Source: Acidobacteriota bacterium
Lineage (GTDB): Bacteria > Acidobacteriota > Thermoanaerobaculia > Multivoradales > J023
Length of the DNA: 64,000 bases
NCBI GenBank assembly: GCA_029263315.1
Contig: JAJCXR010000003.1
Location: 1 to 64,000, forward strand
Direction: 5' to 3'
Below are positions 8,334 to 17,179 of this stretch, one piece after another. The notes under the pieces are model-generated. The model was given only the letters and a program-made list of their open reading frames with translations, had not been told where the DNA came from and did no database searches. Position numbers and translations under genes: made by a program. Each line of letters begins with the position of its first letter. Positions within the stretch are counted from its first letter, which is position 1.

Positions 8334-9035
8334 TCAGACGAATGTGGTGAGGTCGGAGGTGCCCAAGTGCGGTGTTTCATTGAACGTGTCGAGGGAGAAA
8401 CGTCCCTCGCTGACCAAGAACTTGCTGAAGGATGCGTTGCGAATACGCCAGCTGAGGGCCATGATCTGCTCGTCGTCGAGGTCGAGGGCCCGGCCGACCG
8501 CCGCCGCCACGACGCCGCCGGAGGTGAACACCACCTGCTGGCCACCGGCCACCCGGCGCGAGGCCAAACGATCCAGCGCCAGGTCGACACGCTGGCGGAA
8601 GGTCGACCACGGCTCCAAGCCTTCGGGGGTGGCCAACTCGCCACGCACCCACTGTCGGGTCAACCGTTGGAAAGCCTCTAGGTACCCTTGCCGTTGGGCC
8701 ACTTCGTCCGTTGAGCCAGCGGCGTCGGTTGGCGCCTCGACGGCGAGCCGTTGGTGATAGTGGCCCACCACTTCCGGCCCCTGGTGCTCGTCCATCTCCG
8801 CCAGATGGTCGAAGGTTGGCCAGTCGGAGGGGCCCTGCAGCCCTTCGCCCACCGCTTGCCAGGTCTCGCGATGGCGACGACGGGGCCCGACGTGGACCGC
8901 GTCGAAACGCTCACCGCGGGCCTTCCAATAGCAGCCCAAGGCACGACCCTGGCGCCAGCCGGTGGACGATAGGACATCGTAGTCTTCGGCTCCCAACGAC
9001 GCTTGCCCGTGGCGGACGAGGACCAGGGTCGCCAC
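8334..9035 (-). CDS. Histidine phosphatase family protein
   Basis: 233 residues, cytosolic. The family signature LVLVRHGQAS stands at residues 4-13, with the phospho-accepting His in RHG; further family features are the acid-base Glu region and the second conserved His in the QQVVFTSGGVVAAA strand, where the typical H is not obvious. The substrate cannot be told from sequence; relatives act on phosphoglycerate, sugar phosphates or phosphoproteins such as SixA. The start is GTG, six bases behind the stop of the upstream DUF6503-like gene, so the two are an operon. Confidence 0.88.
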   Translation of the reverse strand: MATLVLVRHGQASLGAEDYDVLSSTGWRQGRALGCYWKARGERFDAVHVGPRRRHRETWQAVGEGLQGPSDWPTFDHLAEMDEHQGPEVVGHYHQRLAVEAPTDAAGSTDEVAQRQGYLEAFQRLTRQWVRGELATPEGLEPWSTFRQRVDLALDRLASRRVAGGQQVVFTSGGVVAAAVGRALDLDDEQIMALSWRIRNASFSKFLVSEGRFSLDTFNETPHLGTSDLTTFV

Positions 9036-9041
9036 CGGCGG

Positions 9042-9893
9042 CTAGTCCACCACCACCGGTGACGGGGAGGTAAAAACATCCTTCGGCAACCTGTCGAAAA
9101 CCGCCAAATCGCTGAGCAAAGCCTCCCGTTCACCGTCGGGATTGAAACGTCGTGGCGACAGCAGGATGCGACCATAACGCTGCCAATCCGTCCACTGCCA
9201 GTGGGTTGGCTGGCGATCCGCCTCCCAATCCTGGAGAAAATAGGCCCACCGATCCATCAAACCTGTCTCCCGGTTGAGGTAGGCCCAATAGCGGTCGCCG
9301 GGGGTCAAACCCACCTGGTCGAAGGTCAAGAGCACCTTGTCGTACACCACACCGTCGAGGGTTTCTTCTCCGTCGTAGGTTAGGTGAACGCCGGGGTCCA
9401 GCATCTTGTAAGGCATCAGCAACCAATAGACGTCGTTGATCCAGGCGCTATGGGCGTTCTTCAACCACTCGTCGAGCTTTTCACCCTGCAGGGGTTGGCC
9501 GTCGAGCCAGGCCGAGCCTTGCCGACTGTTGATGTTGTGCAGCACGACGTAGCTCTCGCCTTCCCGGGTCTTGCCCTCCAGTCGATGGTCGCCGCTGTGA
9601 CTGTCCCAATGATGGAGACGGAAGCCGAAGAAGTTGAAGCGGAAATAGCGCGTCGCCGCCAAACCCTCGCGGCCGCCCATGGCCTCGAGAGTCTGCTCGG
9701 CCAAATCCTTGGCCCGGGTCTCGGAGGTGGTGGGCTGCGCCGCGGGACCGTCGCTTCCCTCGGCCGTTGCCAACACGGCGACGGCGGCGAGAAGGAGCCC
9801 CAGGAGGACGAGGTGGAGGCGAAGACCACCACCGGCCATGGATCGTCGCCAGAGGGGGTCGGTCGAATCGTTTTCAGGTTTCGGATCATTCAC
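9042..9893 (-). CDS. Membrane-anchored DUF6503-like protein
   Basis: 283 residues. A hydrophobic helix at about 24-44 (LHLVLLGLLLAAVAVLATA) serves as signal or anchor. The rest is related to the protein at 4973-5770: LEAMGG, YFRFNFFGFRLHHWDS, YWLLMPYKMLDPGVHL, VLLTFDQVGLTPGDRYWAYLN and MDRWAYFLQDW line up with its equivalents. No catalytic motif is visible. GGAGA lies about 11 bases ahead of the ATG. It is the first gene of an operon with the histidine phosphatase and is divergent from the gene at 10040. Confidence 0.85.
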   Translation of the reverse strand: MNDPKPENDSTDPLWRRSMAGGGLRLHLVLLGLLLAAVAVLATAEGSDGPAAQPTTSETRAKDLAEQTLEAMGGREGLAATRYFRFNFFGFRLHHWDSHSGDHRLEGKTREGESYVVLHNINSRQGSAWLDGQPLQGEKLDEWLKNAHSAWINDVYWLLMPYKMLDPGVHLTYDGEETLDGVVYDKVLLTFDQVGLTPGDRYWAYLNRETGLMDRWAYFLQDWEADRQPTHWQWTDWQRYGRILLSPRRFNPDGEREALLSDLAVFDRLPKDVFTSPSPVVVD

Positions 9894-10039
9894 AACATGT
9901 TCTCCTGCCGGGGAGCCGCCCCGGGGATGGTGGAGAGACGGCGGGGGACGAAACGCCGAGCTCCTTGGGAAGATGGATCAAAGCCGATGATAGGGTACCG
10001 TAAGGATCGATTGGCAAGAAAACTTGGAGATTTATCACG

Positions 10040-10942
10040 ATGGTTTCAGTCACCTTGGAGATTCCCGACGAGGTTCACTCCCAACTGCTTGGAGAAGCCC
10101 TCAGCCTGGGGCTCGATCTCGACGACTTTCTCGTCGCACGGCTTTTGCCGCCAAGGCTCGACGATGTGGAGCCCGGTGCTTCTCAGCCTGCTTCTCAGGA
10201 TACTGCTTCTCAGGATACGGCCTCCCAAACATCCCCCGGAGACTCCCTGGAAGTTATTCAACATGGCTTTCAGCAAGCCCAGCGGATCTTTCAACATCGC
10301 ATGATGGAGCTCCATTTTGATTTCCTCGAGCTGCAGCGACAGGCTGTCCAGCGGACCTTGGAAACGGTGAGCGCTACCGGCTTGACCGGAGATCATCATT
10401 TCTATATCGCCTTTCGCACCACCGCCCCTGGGGTGGAGCTCAGCGAGTCCCTGAGGGCCAGCCACCCCGAAACCATGACCATCGTGTTGGAGGAGCAGTT
10501 CAGCAGCCTCGAAGTGGATGACGAGGGGTTTTCCGTCAGCCTATGGTTCAGTGGCGTGCCTCAGAGGCTCAGCGTTCCCTATGCCGCCCTCCTCGCCTTC
10601 GTCGATCCCTCGACACAGTTTCAGCTCAGCTTCCCCGATCTGCAGTTGGACCCCGAAGGTGCGGAGGTCCCGGGAGGCGAGCGGCAAGAGTCGGTTCGCG
10701 GCGCCCAGACGCAACCCCAGGCGGCTCCCGTCGCCGCTCCGGCAATCGATGACGAGACCTCAGCCGCCGTTACACTTTCGGACAATGACCCGACAGAAGA
10801 TGCCCCGGCAACGATCGCCGAGAACGATGAGGCCATCGACCCAAAGGCCACCCATCCGGACGGGGAAAAAGACAAACCTGCGACGGGCGGCAACAATGTC
10901 ATCTCTTTCGCCGACTTCCGCAAGCCGGATGGGCGCAAGTAG
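10040..10942 (+). CDS. Unknown acidic protein with RHH-like N-terminus
   Basis: 300 residues, no signal peptide. The first 40 residues (VTLEIPDEVHSQLLGEALSLG) resemble the beta strand plus helix of ribbon-helix-helix or antitoxin-like N-termini, but this is weak. A short DNA tandem repeat at about 10190-10225 gives SQDTASQDTASQT. The central part (about 110-205) with HFYIAFRTTAPGVELSE and LWFSGVPQRLSVPYAALLAFVDPS closely resembles ClpXP adaptor SspB, whose fold binds ssrA-tagged substrates in a groove and ends in a flexible tail. The tail here is acidic and disordered and closes with VISFADFRK, as SspB tails close with a ClpX-binding motif. I think an SspB-like stringent starvation protein is the best guess. 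Confidence 0.75.
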   Translation: MVSVTLEIPDEVHSQLLGEALSLGLDLDDFLVARLLPPRLDDVEPGASQPASQDTASQDTASQTSPGDSLEVIQHGFQQAQRIFQHRMMELHFDFLELQRQAVQRTLETVSATGLTGDHHFYIAFRTTAPGVELSESLRASHPETMTIVLEEQFSSLEVDDEGFSVSLWFSGVPQRLSVPYAALLAFVDPSTQFQLSFPDLQLDPEGAEVPGGERQESVRGAQTQPQAAPVAAPAIDDETSAAVTLSDNDPTEDAPATIAENDEAIDPKATHPDGEKDKPATGGNNVISFADFRKPDGRK

Positions 10943-10976
10943 TGCCACGAGAAGGGTTTTGCCTTGTTTCAACGCG

Positions 10977-11005
10977 TTGACAGTCAAGGGGCCTTGACAT
11001 ACCGT
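10977..11005 (+). promoter_or_regulatory. Possible sigma-70 promoter ahead of the kinase gene
   Basis: TTGACA, a 17-base spacer and TACCGT. The -35 is perfect but the -10 matches only three of six positions. A TTGAC-A-GTCAA palindrome covers the -35. Confidence 0.3.
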
Positions 11006-11097
11006 GTCGGACTTGCGACCGACCCGTCGGCCCAGGTAAAGCCTGACGCGTCTCCTCCCGAGGAGCTCTTACCCGTGATACCGCTAGGAATCTGGCC

Positions 11098-13725
11098 GTG
11101 ATCAGCCCACTCGCCCGCTTAGAAGGAAAATACGAAATCCTGGAGAAGATCCAGGAGGGCGGCATGGGTGCGATCTACAAGGTCCGTCACCTGCTGTTGG
11201 ACGAAGTGCGGGTGATCAAGGTCATGCGCCCCCACTTGCGCCAAGACCCGAGCTTGAGGGAACGCTTCCTGGCCGAGGGCCGGGCGGCGGCCAGGCTCAA
11301 CCATGCCAACATCGCCCGCATCATCGATTGCACCCTCGACGACGCAGGGGTCGCCTACCTGGTGATGGAATTCATCCCCGGCTGGACCCTCGGGGATCTG
11401 CTGCGCCGTGGTGAGCTGATCCCCGTCTCTCTCTGCCTGGAGATCGCCCGACAAAGTCTCGCCGCCATCGGCCACATGCATCTGCACAAGATGGTGCATC
11501 GGGATATCGCGCCGGACAACCTGATCCTCGGCTCGACGGTGGACGACAAACCACGTATCAAGCTCATCGATCTCGGTATCGCCAAAGCCACCGAAGACAG
11601 CTCCCAGCTGACCGATGCCGGCGTCTTCGTGGGTAAGTTCCGATACGCCGCCCCCGAGCTCTTCGACGAGACCTCGTCCCGCAACGAGCCGCGCAGTGAT
11701 TTGTATTCCCTGGCCTTGGTGCTCTACGAGCTGATGACCCTGCACTTCCCCATCGCCGGCACCACATCGTCCTCGCTGATCGCCGGTCACCTCTTCCGCC
11801 CTCCCTTGAGCTTTGACATCTCGGACCCCTCGTCCCGTCTACCGTCCGCCCTGCGGCAGGCATTGCTGCGGGGTCTGGCCAAGCGACCTGAAGAACGTTT
11901 CGCGGATGCAGCCGAATTCGCCGCCGCCTTGGGCCGGACAGCCGTGGACGTTGCCGCCGAGAGCGAAAGCGTGCAGAAGCTGCTGCAGTTGACCACCACA
12001 CCGCGCCCCCGGGAGACGACGGCGTCCTATCGCATGGGTAGCACTCAAGCATCCTTCGATGCCCAATTCGCCCCCATCCCAACACCGGCCCCCCACCCCA
12101 TCCTGGTCACCGAGGAGGATCGGCCCAGCGACCTCATACCGTCCCTCAGCGAGCAGCTTGGGCCCTCGAACCCGCTCACTCGCCTGGCCACCACGGACCC
12201 CAACGCCTCGACGGTCATCCTGCTGCCCGATAGCGAAGGCAGCGGTGGCGGAGAGCACCCCGCCGGTCGCCCTCAACCCTCCGACGACGGGCTGGCGGAG
12301 CGTACCGCCACCCTGTTGCAAGAAGCCCAGCAGCGGGCGGCGCGGGAAGACACCACCGCGGCGCGACAGCTCCTGGAGCACCTCCTCGAGCTCGATGCCG
12401 AGCATAGTGAAGCCCTGCGGCTGAAGCGCTCGTTGGACGCTCTGATGGAAGTCCAGCTGGAAGAGACACGGCGCACCGAGATCATCACCCGGCGGCGAGA
12501 CGACTCGCTGCCCTCCGTGCCGCCGCCTCGAGAGTCGCCGTCCAGTTGGGGGCCATCGGCTGGCGCCGCGCTAACGTCCGATGGCGCCTTGCCTTCAACG
12601 ACTACGACCACCACACCCGGGTCCTCGGCCCAGACCGTCACGTCCCCCGTCCAGCCAGCTCCGGTCCAGGCAGCCCCGGTCCAGGCCGCTCCGGTCCAGG
12701 CAGCTCCGGTCCCGGATGGCGGCTCGCCTCCCATTCTGCCCCCTCCACCACCACCGGCCGCCGTCCAGGGTGCCGTCGAGGAAGCCCCCAGTCTCCAGCA
12801 AGAGATTGCCTCGATTCGCCAGATGCAGCAGGAGGGGCGCATCGGTAGCGCCCTCGAAGCCTTGCAACGCAGCGTTCAGTCCCACGGCGAAGATCCAAGG
12901 CTCAATGCCCTGCGCAGCGAGTTGGGGGTCGCCCTCCTGGCCCAGGACGCCGAGCAACAGACGGTGATCGACCCGTTCAGCACCGTGCCGTCGGCTTCCT
13001 CCTCGAGCTTGCTATCCGCCCTACCGACCACCCTGGAAACGGAGGCTGACCTGGCCCCGGGGGTGGCGAGCTCCGATTTCCAGGGGGCCGCTGCTGCGTC
13101 GACGACCGGCGGGCTGCCCTCGGGAGACCTCCGCCACTCCCCTGACGGGGCTAGCATGGCGACGGGGCCCAACGCTCCGGTTGCCGAGCTCACCCTTGAC
13201 GGCCGCGCCTCATTGGACGAGGTCGCGGCGCTGCCGGCCTTCGATGAATCCATGTCCTCGAACAGTCTCGGCCAAGCCGCCCGCGGAGCTGCCCTACCGG
13301 CCGGACAGAACCAACAACGCTCGATGCTGATCGGCGGTGTGGTCCTGGTGCTTCTCTTTGGCGTCTTGGGACTCTTCTTGAGCCGCTATCGGCCGAGCGA
13401 CGAACCGGCGACCGCAGCCTTGGCGGTGGAAGATGTCGTGCCGACGCAGCTGTCCCCAGGGTTTCTCAAGCTCGACTTGCGCCCCTGGGGCGAGATCGAA
13501 TCCATGCTCGACCAAAACCAGGAACAACCGGCGCTGGATCCTTCCCGCTTCAGCCCCGTCTTGCTCCCCCTGCCCCCCGGGACGTATCAACTGGTGCTGC
13601 GCTATCCGCCGGACGACCTATCCCGTGAGGTGACGTTGCAGGTCACGAGCGGCGAGATCACCGAGCACCGAGAGGTTTTCCGCAACATCGACAGTGAGGC
13701 CTACTTCCGTGCCCAAAATCGCTGA
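11098..13725 (+). CDS. Membrane Ser/Thr protein kinase (PknB-like)
   Basis: 875 residues. The N-terminal kinase domain (about 12-280) has the Gly loop QEGGMGAIYKV, Lys41 in VIKVMRP, HRDIAPDN with catalytic Asp136 and DLG in place of DFG, so it should be active. A long Pro/Ala/Ser linker with a 15-bp tandem repeat (APVQA) follows, with a short helical TPR-like stretch at about 390-450 and another near 560-610. A single membrane helix (about 743-763) leads to a C-terminal extracytoplasmic domain of about 110 residues that probably senses or binds a ligand. The GTG start is preceded by TAGGA. The next two genes follow closely, and the FHA protein two genes on could recognise its phosphothreonines. 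Confidence 0.95.
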   Translation: MISPLARLEGKYEILEKIQEGGMGAIYKVRHLLLDEVRVIKVMRPHLRQDPSLRERFLAEGRAAARLNHANIARIIDCTLDDAGVAYLVMEFIPGWTLGDLLRRGELIPVSLCLEIARQSLAAIGHMHLHKMVHRDIAPDNLILGSTVDDKPRIKLIDLGIAKATEDSSQLTDAGVFVGKFRYAAPELFDETSSRNEPRSDLYSLALVLYELMTLHFPIAGTTSSSLIAGHLFRPPLSFDISDPSSRLPSALRQALLRGLAKRPEERFADAAEFAAALGRTAVDVAAESESVQKLLQLTTTPRPRETTASYRMGSTQASFDAQFAPIPTPAPHPILVTEEDRPSDLIPSLSEQLGPSNPLTRLATTDPNASTVILLPDSEGSGGGEHPAGRPQPSDDGLAERTATLLQEAQQRAAREDTTAARQLLEHLLELDAEHSEALRLKRSLDALMEVQLEETRRTEIITRRRDDSLPSVPPPRESPSSWGPSAGAALTSDGALPSTTTTTTPGSSAQTVTSPVQPAPVQAAPVQAAPVQAAPVPDGGSPPILPPPPPPAAVQGAVEEAPSLQQEIASIRQMQQEGRIGSALEALQRSVQSHGEDPRLNALRSELGVALLAQDAEQQTVIDPFSTVPSASSSSLLSALPTTLETEADLAPGVASSDFQGAAAASTTGGLPSGDLRHSPDGASMATGPNAPVAELTLDGRASLDEVAALPAFDESMSSNSLGQAARGAALPAGQNQQRSMLIGGVVLVLLFGVLGLFLSRYRPSDEPATAALAVEDVVPTQLSPGFLKLDLRPWGEIESMLDQNQEQPALDPSRFSPVLLPLPPGTYQLVLRYPPDDLSREVTLQVTSGEITEHREVFRNIDSEAYFRAQNR
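12658..12717 (+). repeat. 15-bp tandem repeat in the kinase linker
   Basis: Four units of GCTCCGGTCCAGGCA type, the last one diverging, encode repeated APVQA in the disordered linker. Confidence 0.8.
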
Positions 13726-14677
13726 AGCCGTCACCGTCCGCCGGGGTGTCATGGCGCTGCTCGTTCTGCTGCTCGGCCTGGGGGCCTCGCAGGCCCAATC
13801 CCCCCTCATCGAGGATGCCAAGGCCAAGGCAGTGGCCCGCCTGACGGCCGCGGAGCGCGCCAAGGGCGAGGTGCAAGAGCTGCAACAACATGCCGACTAC
13901 ACTCAGGCGGCCTCCCGTGATGCCAATCTGACGTCTACTTGGCAGCGGGCCGAGCAACTGCTCGAGACCGCCCAAAATGCCCTGCGCAACGCCGATACGA
14001 CGCCGAGCGCCAATGCCTATCGCGACGCGGGCATTCTGGCCAACGGCTCTCGGCGCGCCTTCCAGGATGTCGCCAGCCGCATCCAACGGAAGCTGAAGGA
14101 CATCGCCAAGGAACGAGAACCGCCAAAGACGGCGGCACCGACCACGGCCCCTGAGGCGCAGCAGACGAGCCAGCCGTCCGACGCTGCAGCAGCGTCGCCG
14201 GGGGGCGACCGAGGCACGGACGGCGGGGCCCCGTCTCCGTCCGGCACCCGACGATCCGTTGCCCAGCGATCCGCTACCTCGCCGGCCAGCACCTCGCCTG
14301 CCAGCACCTCGCCGGCCAGCACCTCGCCGGCCAGCACATCGCAGTCCGATGTCGCCCCCCGGGGGCCGAAGCTCACCGCCGCCGCTCCACCCCTACGCCA
14401 GGCCATCGACGCTTTCTTCCGAGGGGATGATCTCGCCGTCCTCGAAGCGCTGAAGGACTCCCGCTCCCTCGGGACCGGGCGGCAGCAAGCCCATGCCCTG
14501 ATGCTCCGCTCGGCCGCCCAGTACCACCTCTACCTGTTGGGCGGCGAAAAGGACTACGCGCAACGCAGCGCCGCGGTGGAAGACGCCATCGCCAGCCATC
14601 GACTGAGCCCTGAGCTGGAACCCTCCCGCGACCTGTTTTCACCCCGGTTCGTCGATTTCTTCATCAATACCCACTGA
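13709..14677 (+). CDS. Unknown secreted protein downstream of the kinase
   Basis: About 322 residues. The N-terminus carries a signal peptide (GVMALLVLLLGLGASQAQ). Residues 30-135 are helical and Ala/Gln/Arg-rich (coiled-coil-like), followed by a disordered Pro/Ser/Thr linker with four SPAST repeats and a helical C-terminal 100 residues containing LRQAIDAFFRGDDLAVLEAL and RQQAHALMLRSAAQYHLYLLGG, resembling TPR-like helices. The gene overlaps the kinase stop: GTG at 13694 or 13709 or ATG at 13751 are all possible starts, and 13751 alone would still give a signal peptide. It may be a periplasmic partner of the kinase's outer domain; this is context only. Confidence 0.8.
   Translation: MPKIAEAVTVRRGVMALLVLLLGLGASQAQSPLIEDAKAKAVARLTAAERAKGEVQELQQHADYTQAASRDANLTSTWQRAEQLLETAQNALRNADTTPSANAYRDAGILANGSRRAFQDVASRIQRKLKDIAKEREPPKTAAPTTAPEAQQTSQPSDAAAASPGGDRGTDGGAPSPSGTRRSVAQRSATSPASTSPASTSPASTSPASTSQSDVAPRGPKLTAAAPPLRQAIDAFFRGDDLAVLEALKDSRSLGTGRQQAHALMLRSAAQYHLYLLGGEKDYAQRSAAVEDAIASHRLSPELEPSRDLFSPRFVDFFINTH
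14276..14335 (+). repeat. 15-bp tandem repeat encoding SPAST
   Basis: Four near-identical units of the ACCTCGCCGGCCAGC type. Its presence one gene away from the 15-bp repeat in the kinase suggests slippage-prone linkers in both. Confidence 0.85.
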
Positions 14678-14698
14678 GGCCGCCCCACTTCGAGGAAC

Positions 14699-16618
14699 AT
14701 GGCCAAGCCATCACAACGAGCCAGGTATTGTCTGCGAGGCCATCTCAATGGCACCGACCAGACCTTTCCCCTCTTGGCCGGTGATTGTCGTATCGGCTCC
14801 CTCGATCTCAACGATATCGTCCTTCCCCGGCGGGGCGTGTCCCGCCACCACGCCGTCGTGCGGGTCGAAGGTGCGGAGCTGTTGGTGGAAGACCTGGGTA
14901 GCAAGAACGGTACGTTTTTCGACAGTCAGCGCATCGGAACCGCCCGTCTAAGCCTGGGGGATCGGGTCCGCTTCGGACCGATCACCCTCTACTTCGAAGA
15001 ATTCCATCGCGATGACCGCGAGCTGGCGATTTCCTTCGAGCCGAGCGGCGAGGAACGCACCGCCACGTTTCAGACCACCGAGCTCAGCGACGGAGGTCTG
15101 GAAACGACCCTAGCGAAGCAGTGGTGGTCGCTGGCCGAGTCGTACCATAGCCGCCTGTTCAGTCGCCCCGGAGGAGACCTGGGTGCGGCCCTACGCCTGC
15201 TGACCGAAGAGCTCTATTTAGAGGCCGCCTGTCTCATCGAAATGGAAGATGGCGATCAACCCGTCGTCCTCGCAGCCTCGGGCCAGCTGGCCCAGAGTGC
15301 CACCGCCAGGCTCAAGGAGCTGTATTTCGAAACCCGCCAAGATTTAGCCCCGCAGGAATTTCAGTTCCACGCGGCGATCGAGGGTTCGCCGGTGACCACC
15401 TTTGCCGCTCTCTCCAGCGGCACCTCGGCCCCCTTGATCCTCGCCCTCTGGGGCAACTTCCCGGGACGGGCTGCGAGTCAGCCCCTGCTGCGTCTGTTGC
15501 TGCGCATGCTCGAACCCTGTCGACCCCGCTTCGAGCCCCAGACACAAACCCGAGGGCCCAGCCGCTTCCCCAATCTCGTCGTGCCGCCCAACTACGTCTA
15601 TGGACAATCCGAGATGATGGGCCGGGTTTACCAACTGGTGGAAAGCTTGGCCCCAGGCGACTTGCCCATCTTGATCGTCGGCGAGACCGGGGTCGGCAAA
15701 GAATTCTTGGCGCAAACCCTCCACCTCTCGTCCCCCCGACGCTCCGGTCCGTTCATCGCCATCAACTGTGCCGCCATTCCGGCCGAGCTCCTGGAGTCGG
15801 AGCTCTTCGGCATCGGCGAAGGGGTGGCCACCGGCGTTGCCGCCAACCTTGGCCGTATTCAACAGGCGCAAGGGGGAACGTTGGTCCTAGACGAAATCGG
15901 CGACATGTCTCCGGACCTGCAAGCCAAGCTGTTGCGGGCCCTGCAAGAGAAGGAGATCCATCCGGTGGGGCGGGATCCGGTCAGCATCGATGTCCGAATC
16001 CTGGCGTCCACCAACCAAGACTTGACACGACGTATCGAGAGTGGGCATTTCCGCTCCGATCTCTACTATCGTCTGGCCGGCTATGTGCTGGAGCTTCCCC
16101 CTTTGAGGCAACGCCCCGAGGACATCCCCGCCCTGGTGGAGCATTTCCTGCGCACCTGCTCGCGGGAGCTCGACCGGCCGATCCGCGGCATCACCGTACG
16201 CGCCCTACGCCTGCTCACCGCCTATCCTTGGCCGGGTAACATCCGAGAGCTGGCCAACGAAGTTCGTCGTGCCGTCTATTTGTGCCCCGCTTTAGGCACC
16301 ATCGAATCTTCCAATCTTTCGGCGGCAGTCATCTCCCACACCTCGGATCCCAAAAGACCGGTTTCCGCGGCCTTGGTGAGTCCAACCCCGACGCCGACCG
16401 CCCAAAACGAGCTGTCGGCGCCGCTGCCCGGCCCCATGGGCCTCGGCTTGGATTCTCTCAACCTGGCCTCCCTCGAACGACAAACCGTTGAAGAGGCCTT
16501 GAGACGCTGCCACAATAATCAAGTCCAAGCCGCCAAATTGCTCGGCATCACCCGACAGAGCCTGCGGCGCCGACTCGAACGATGGTTGGGCACCGCCAAA
16601 GTGGCGAAAACATCCTGA
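14699..16618 (+). CDS. FHA-domain sigma-54-type transcriptional activator with atypical GAFTGA loop
   Basis: 639 residues: an FHA domain (about 18-105; RIGSLDLND, RRGVSRHHAVV, LGSKNGTFF) that binds phosphothreonine, a GAF-like middle region, an AAA+ domain with Walker A GETGVGKE (about 327-334) and Walker B LVLDEIGDM, the arginine-finger region, and a Fis-type C-terminal helix-turn-helix (QAAKLLGITRQSLRRRL). The sigma-54-contacting GAFTGA motif reads G375-V-A-T-G-V380, losing the Phe that normally touches sigma-54. Either it activates through altered contacts or it no longer remodels the holoenzyme. It is the last gene of the Ser/Thr kinase unit, which makes a kinase-to-FHA signalling path likely. 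Confidence 0.93.
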   Translation: MAKPSQRARYCLRGHLNGTDQTFPLLAGDCRIGSLDLNDIVLPRRGVSRHHAVVRVEGAELLVEDLGSKNGTFFDSQRIGTARLSLGDRVRFGPITLYFEEFHRDDRELAISFEPSGEERTATFQTTELSDGGLETTLAKQWWSLAESYHSRLFSRPGGDLGAALRLLTEELYLEAACLIEMEDGDQPVVLAASGQLAQSATARLKELYFETRQDLAPQEFQFHAAIEGSPVTTFAALSSGTSAPLILALWGNFPGRAASQPLLRLLLRMLEPCRPRFEPQTQTRGPSRFPNLVVPPNYVYGQSEMMGRVYQLVESLAPGDLPILIVGETGVGKEFLAQTLHLSSPRRSGPFIAINCAAIPAELLESELFGIGEGVATGVAANLGRIQQAQGGTLVLDEIGDMSPDLQAKLLRALQEKEIHPVGRDPVSIDVRILASTNQDLTRRIESGHFRSDLYYRLAGYVLELPPLRQRPEDIPALVEHFLRTCSRELDRPIRGITVRALRLLTAYPWPGNIRELANEVRRAVYLCPALGTIESSNLSAAVISHTSDPKRPVSAALVSPTPTPTAQNELSAPLPGPMGLGLDSLNLASLERQTVEEALRRCHNNQVQAAKLLGITRQSLRRRLERWLGTAKVAKTS

Positions 16619-16659
16619 GGGCCCGAAACCCTAAGCTGTACGCAAGCGGTCATTTGATC

Positions 16660-16703
16660 TGTCCACTTTCGTACACCCCGCCTCGATTGTCCGATTTCGG
16701 ACA
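16660..16703 (+). promoter_or_regulatory. Candidate enhancer sites for the response regulator
   Basis: TGTCCGATTTCGGACA (16688-16703) is a perfect 7-bp inverted repeat around TT. A degenerate copy, TGTCCACTTTCGTACA, lies 28 bases upstream (16660-16675). Paired dyads about 190-230 bases ahead of a -24/-12 promoter are the usual layout for NtrC-type enhancer sites. Confidence 0.5.
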
Positions 16704-16890
16704 GACCCGCCGAGCTCAGGATTGCATCTTCCATCACCCGCAGCGCTGATCCGAAGGATTCTACCCACATTCTTGCCTAGCTCGATCCCATTTCGATGGG
16801 CCGAAGTCGGCGCTCAGGGGGCCCCTAGAAGATGCGGACGAGGTCGACCTCCGCAAAATCGATGCTCCCATGGGATCTGACTCAGCAAGC

Positions 16891-16906
16891 TGGCATCGAC
16901 CTTGCT
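16891..16906 (+). promoter_or_regulatory. sigma-54 promoter of the two-component operon
   Basis: TGGCATCGACCTTGCT fits TGGCAY-N5-TTGCW at every position. The predicted transcription start is near 16917. Confidence 0.65.
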
Positions 16907-17179
16907 TTAAAGAAGGGCAAGAGAGCAGGCTCCGAAAGCGACGGAGCAGTAAGACGACTACCAGGCAGCAGAGTGCCTCCCCCTGATCTTCCTCCAACTC
17001 TGCTACCGTCGGTGGTTCACCGAGTATCGTCTTCGACCCCACCTCCGTCGCTTTCGGGGCCATTTTCGTCTCTGCCCAGGACACACAAGCCGACCCAAAA
17101 GCTTCCCCTAGCACCCTTCTCGGCACCTTGAGATGGGATTGAGCTAGCTGAGTTGCCCCCACCACCAAGCCGTTCTCGA

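Larger units (their letters stand above)
16619..17179. other. Long regulatory region ahead of the two-component operon
   Basis: No gene. It holds candidate activator palindromes (16660-16703), a CCCAT-TTCG-ATGGG hairpin (16787-16800), the 12-mer palindrome GAGGTCGACCTC (16840-16851) and a very good sigma-54 promoter (16891-16906). The stretch 16920-17179 would be an untranslated leader of about 260 bases in which I see no clear structure. Confidence 0.6.

Noticed and set aside
10006-10030. TGGCAAGAAAACTTGG as a sigma-54 promoter for the gene at 10040
   Set aside because: The spacing is off by one and the -12 block lacks the GC.
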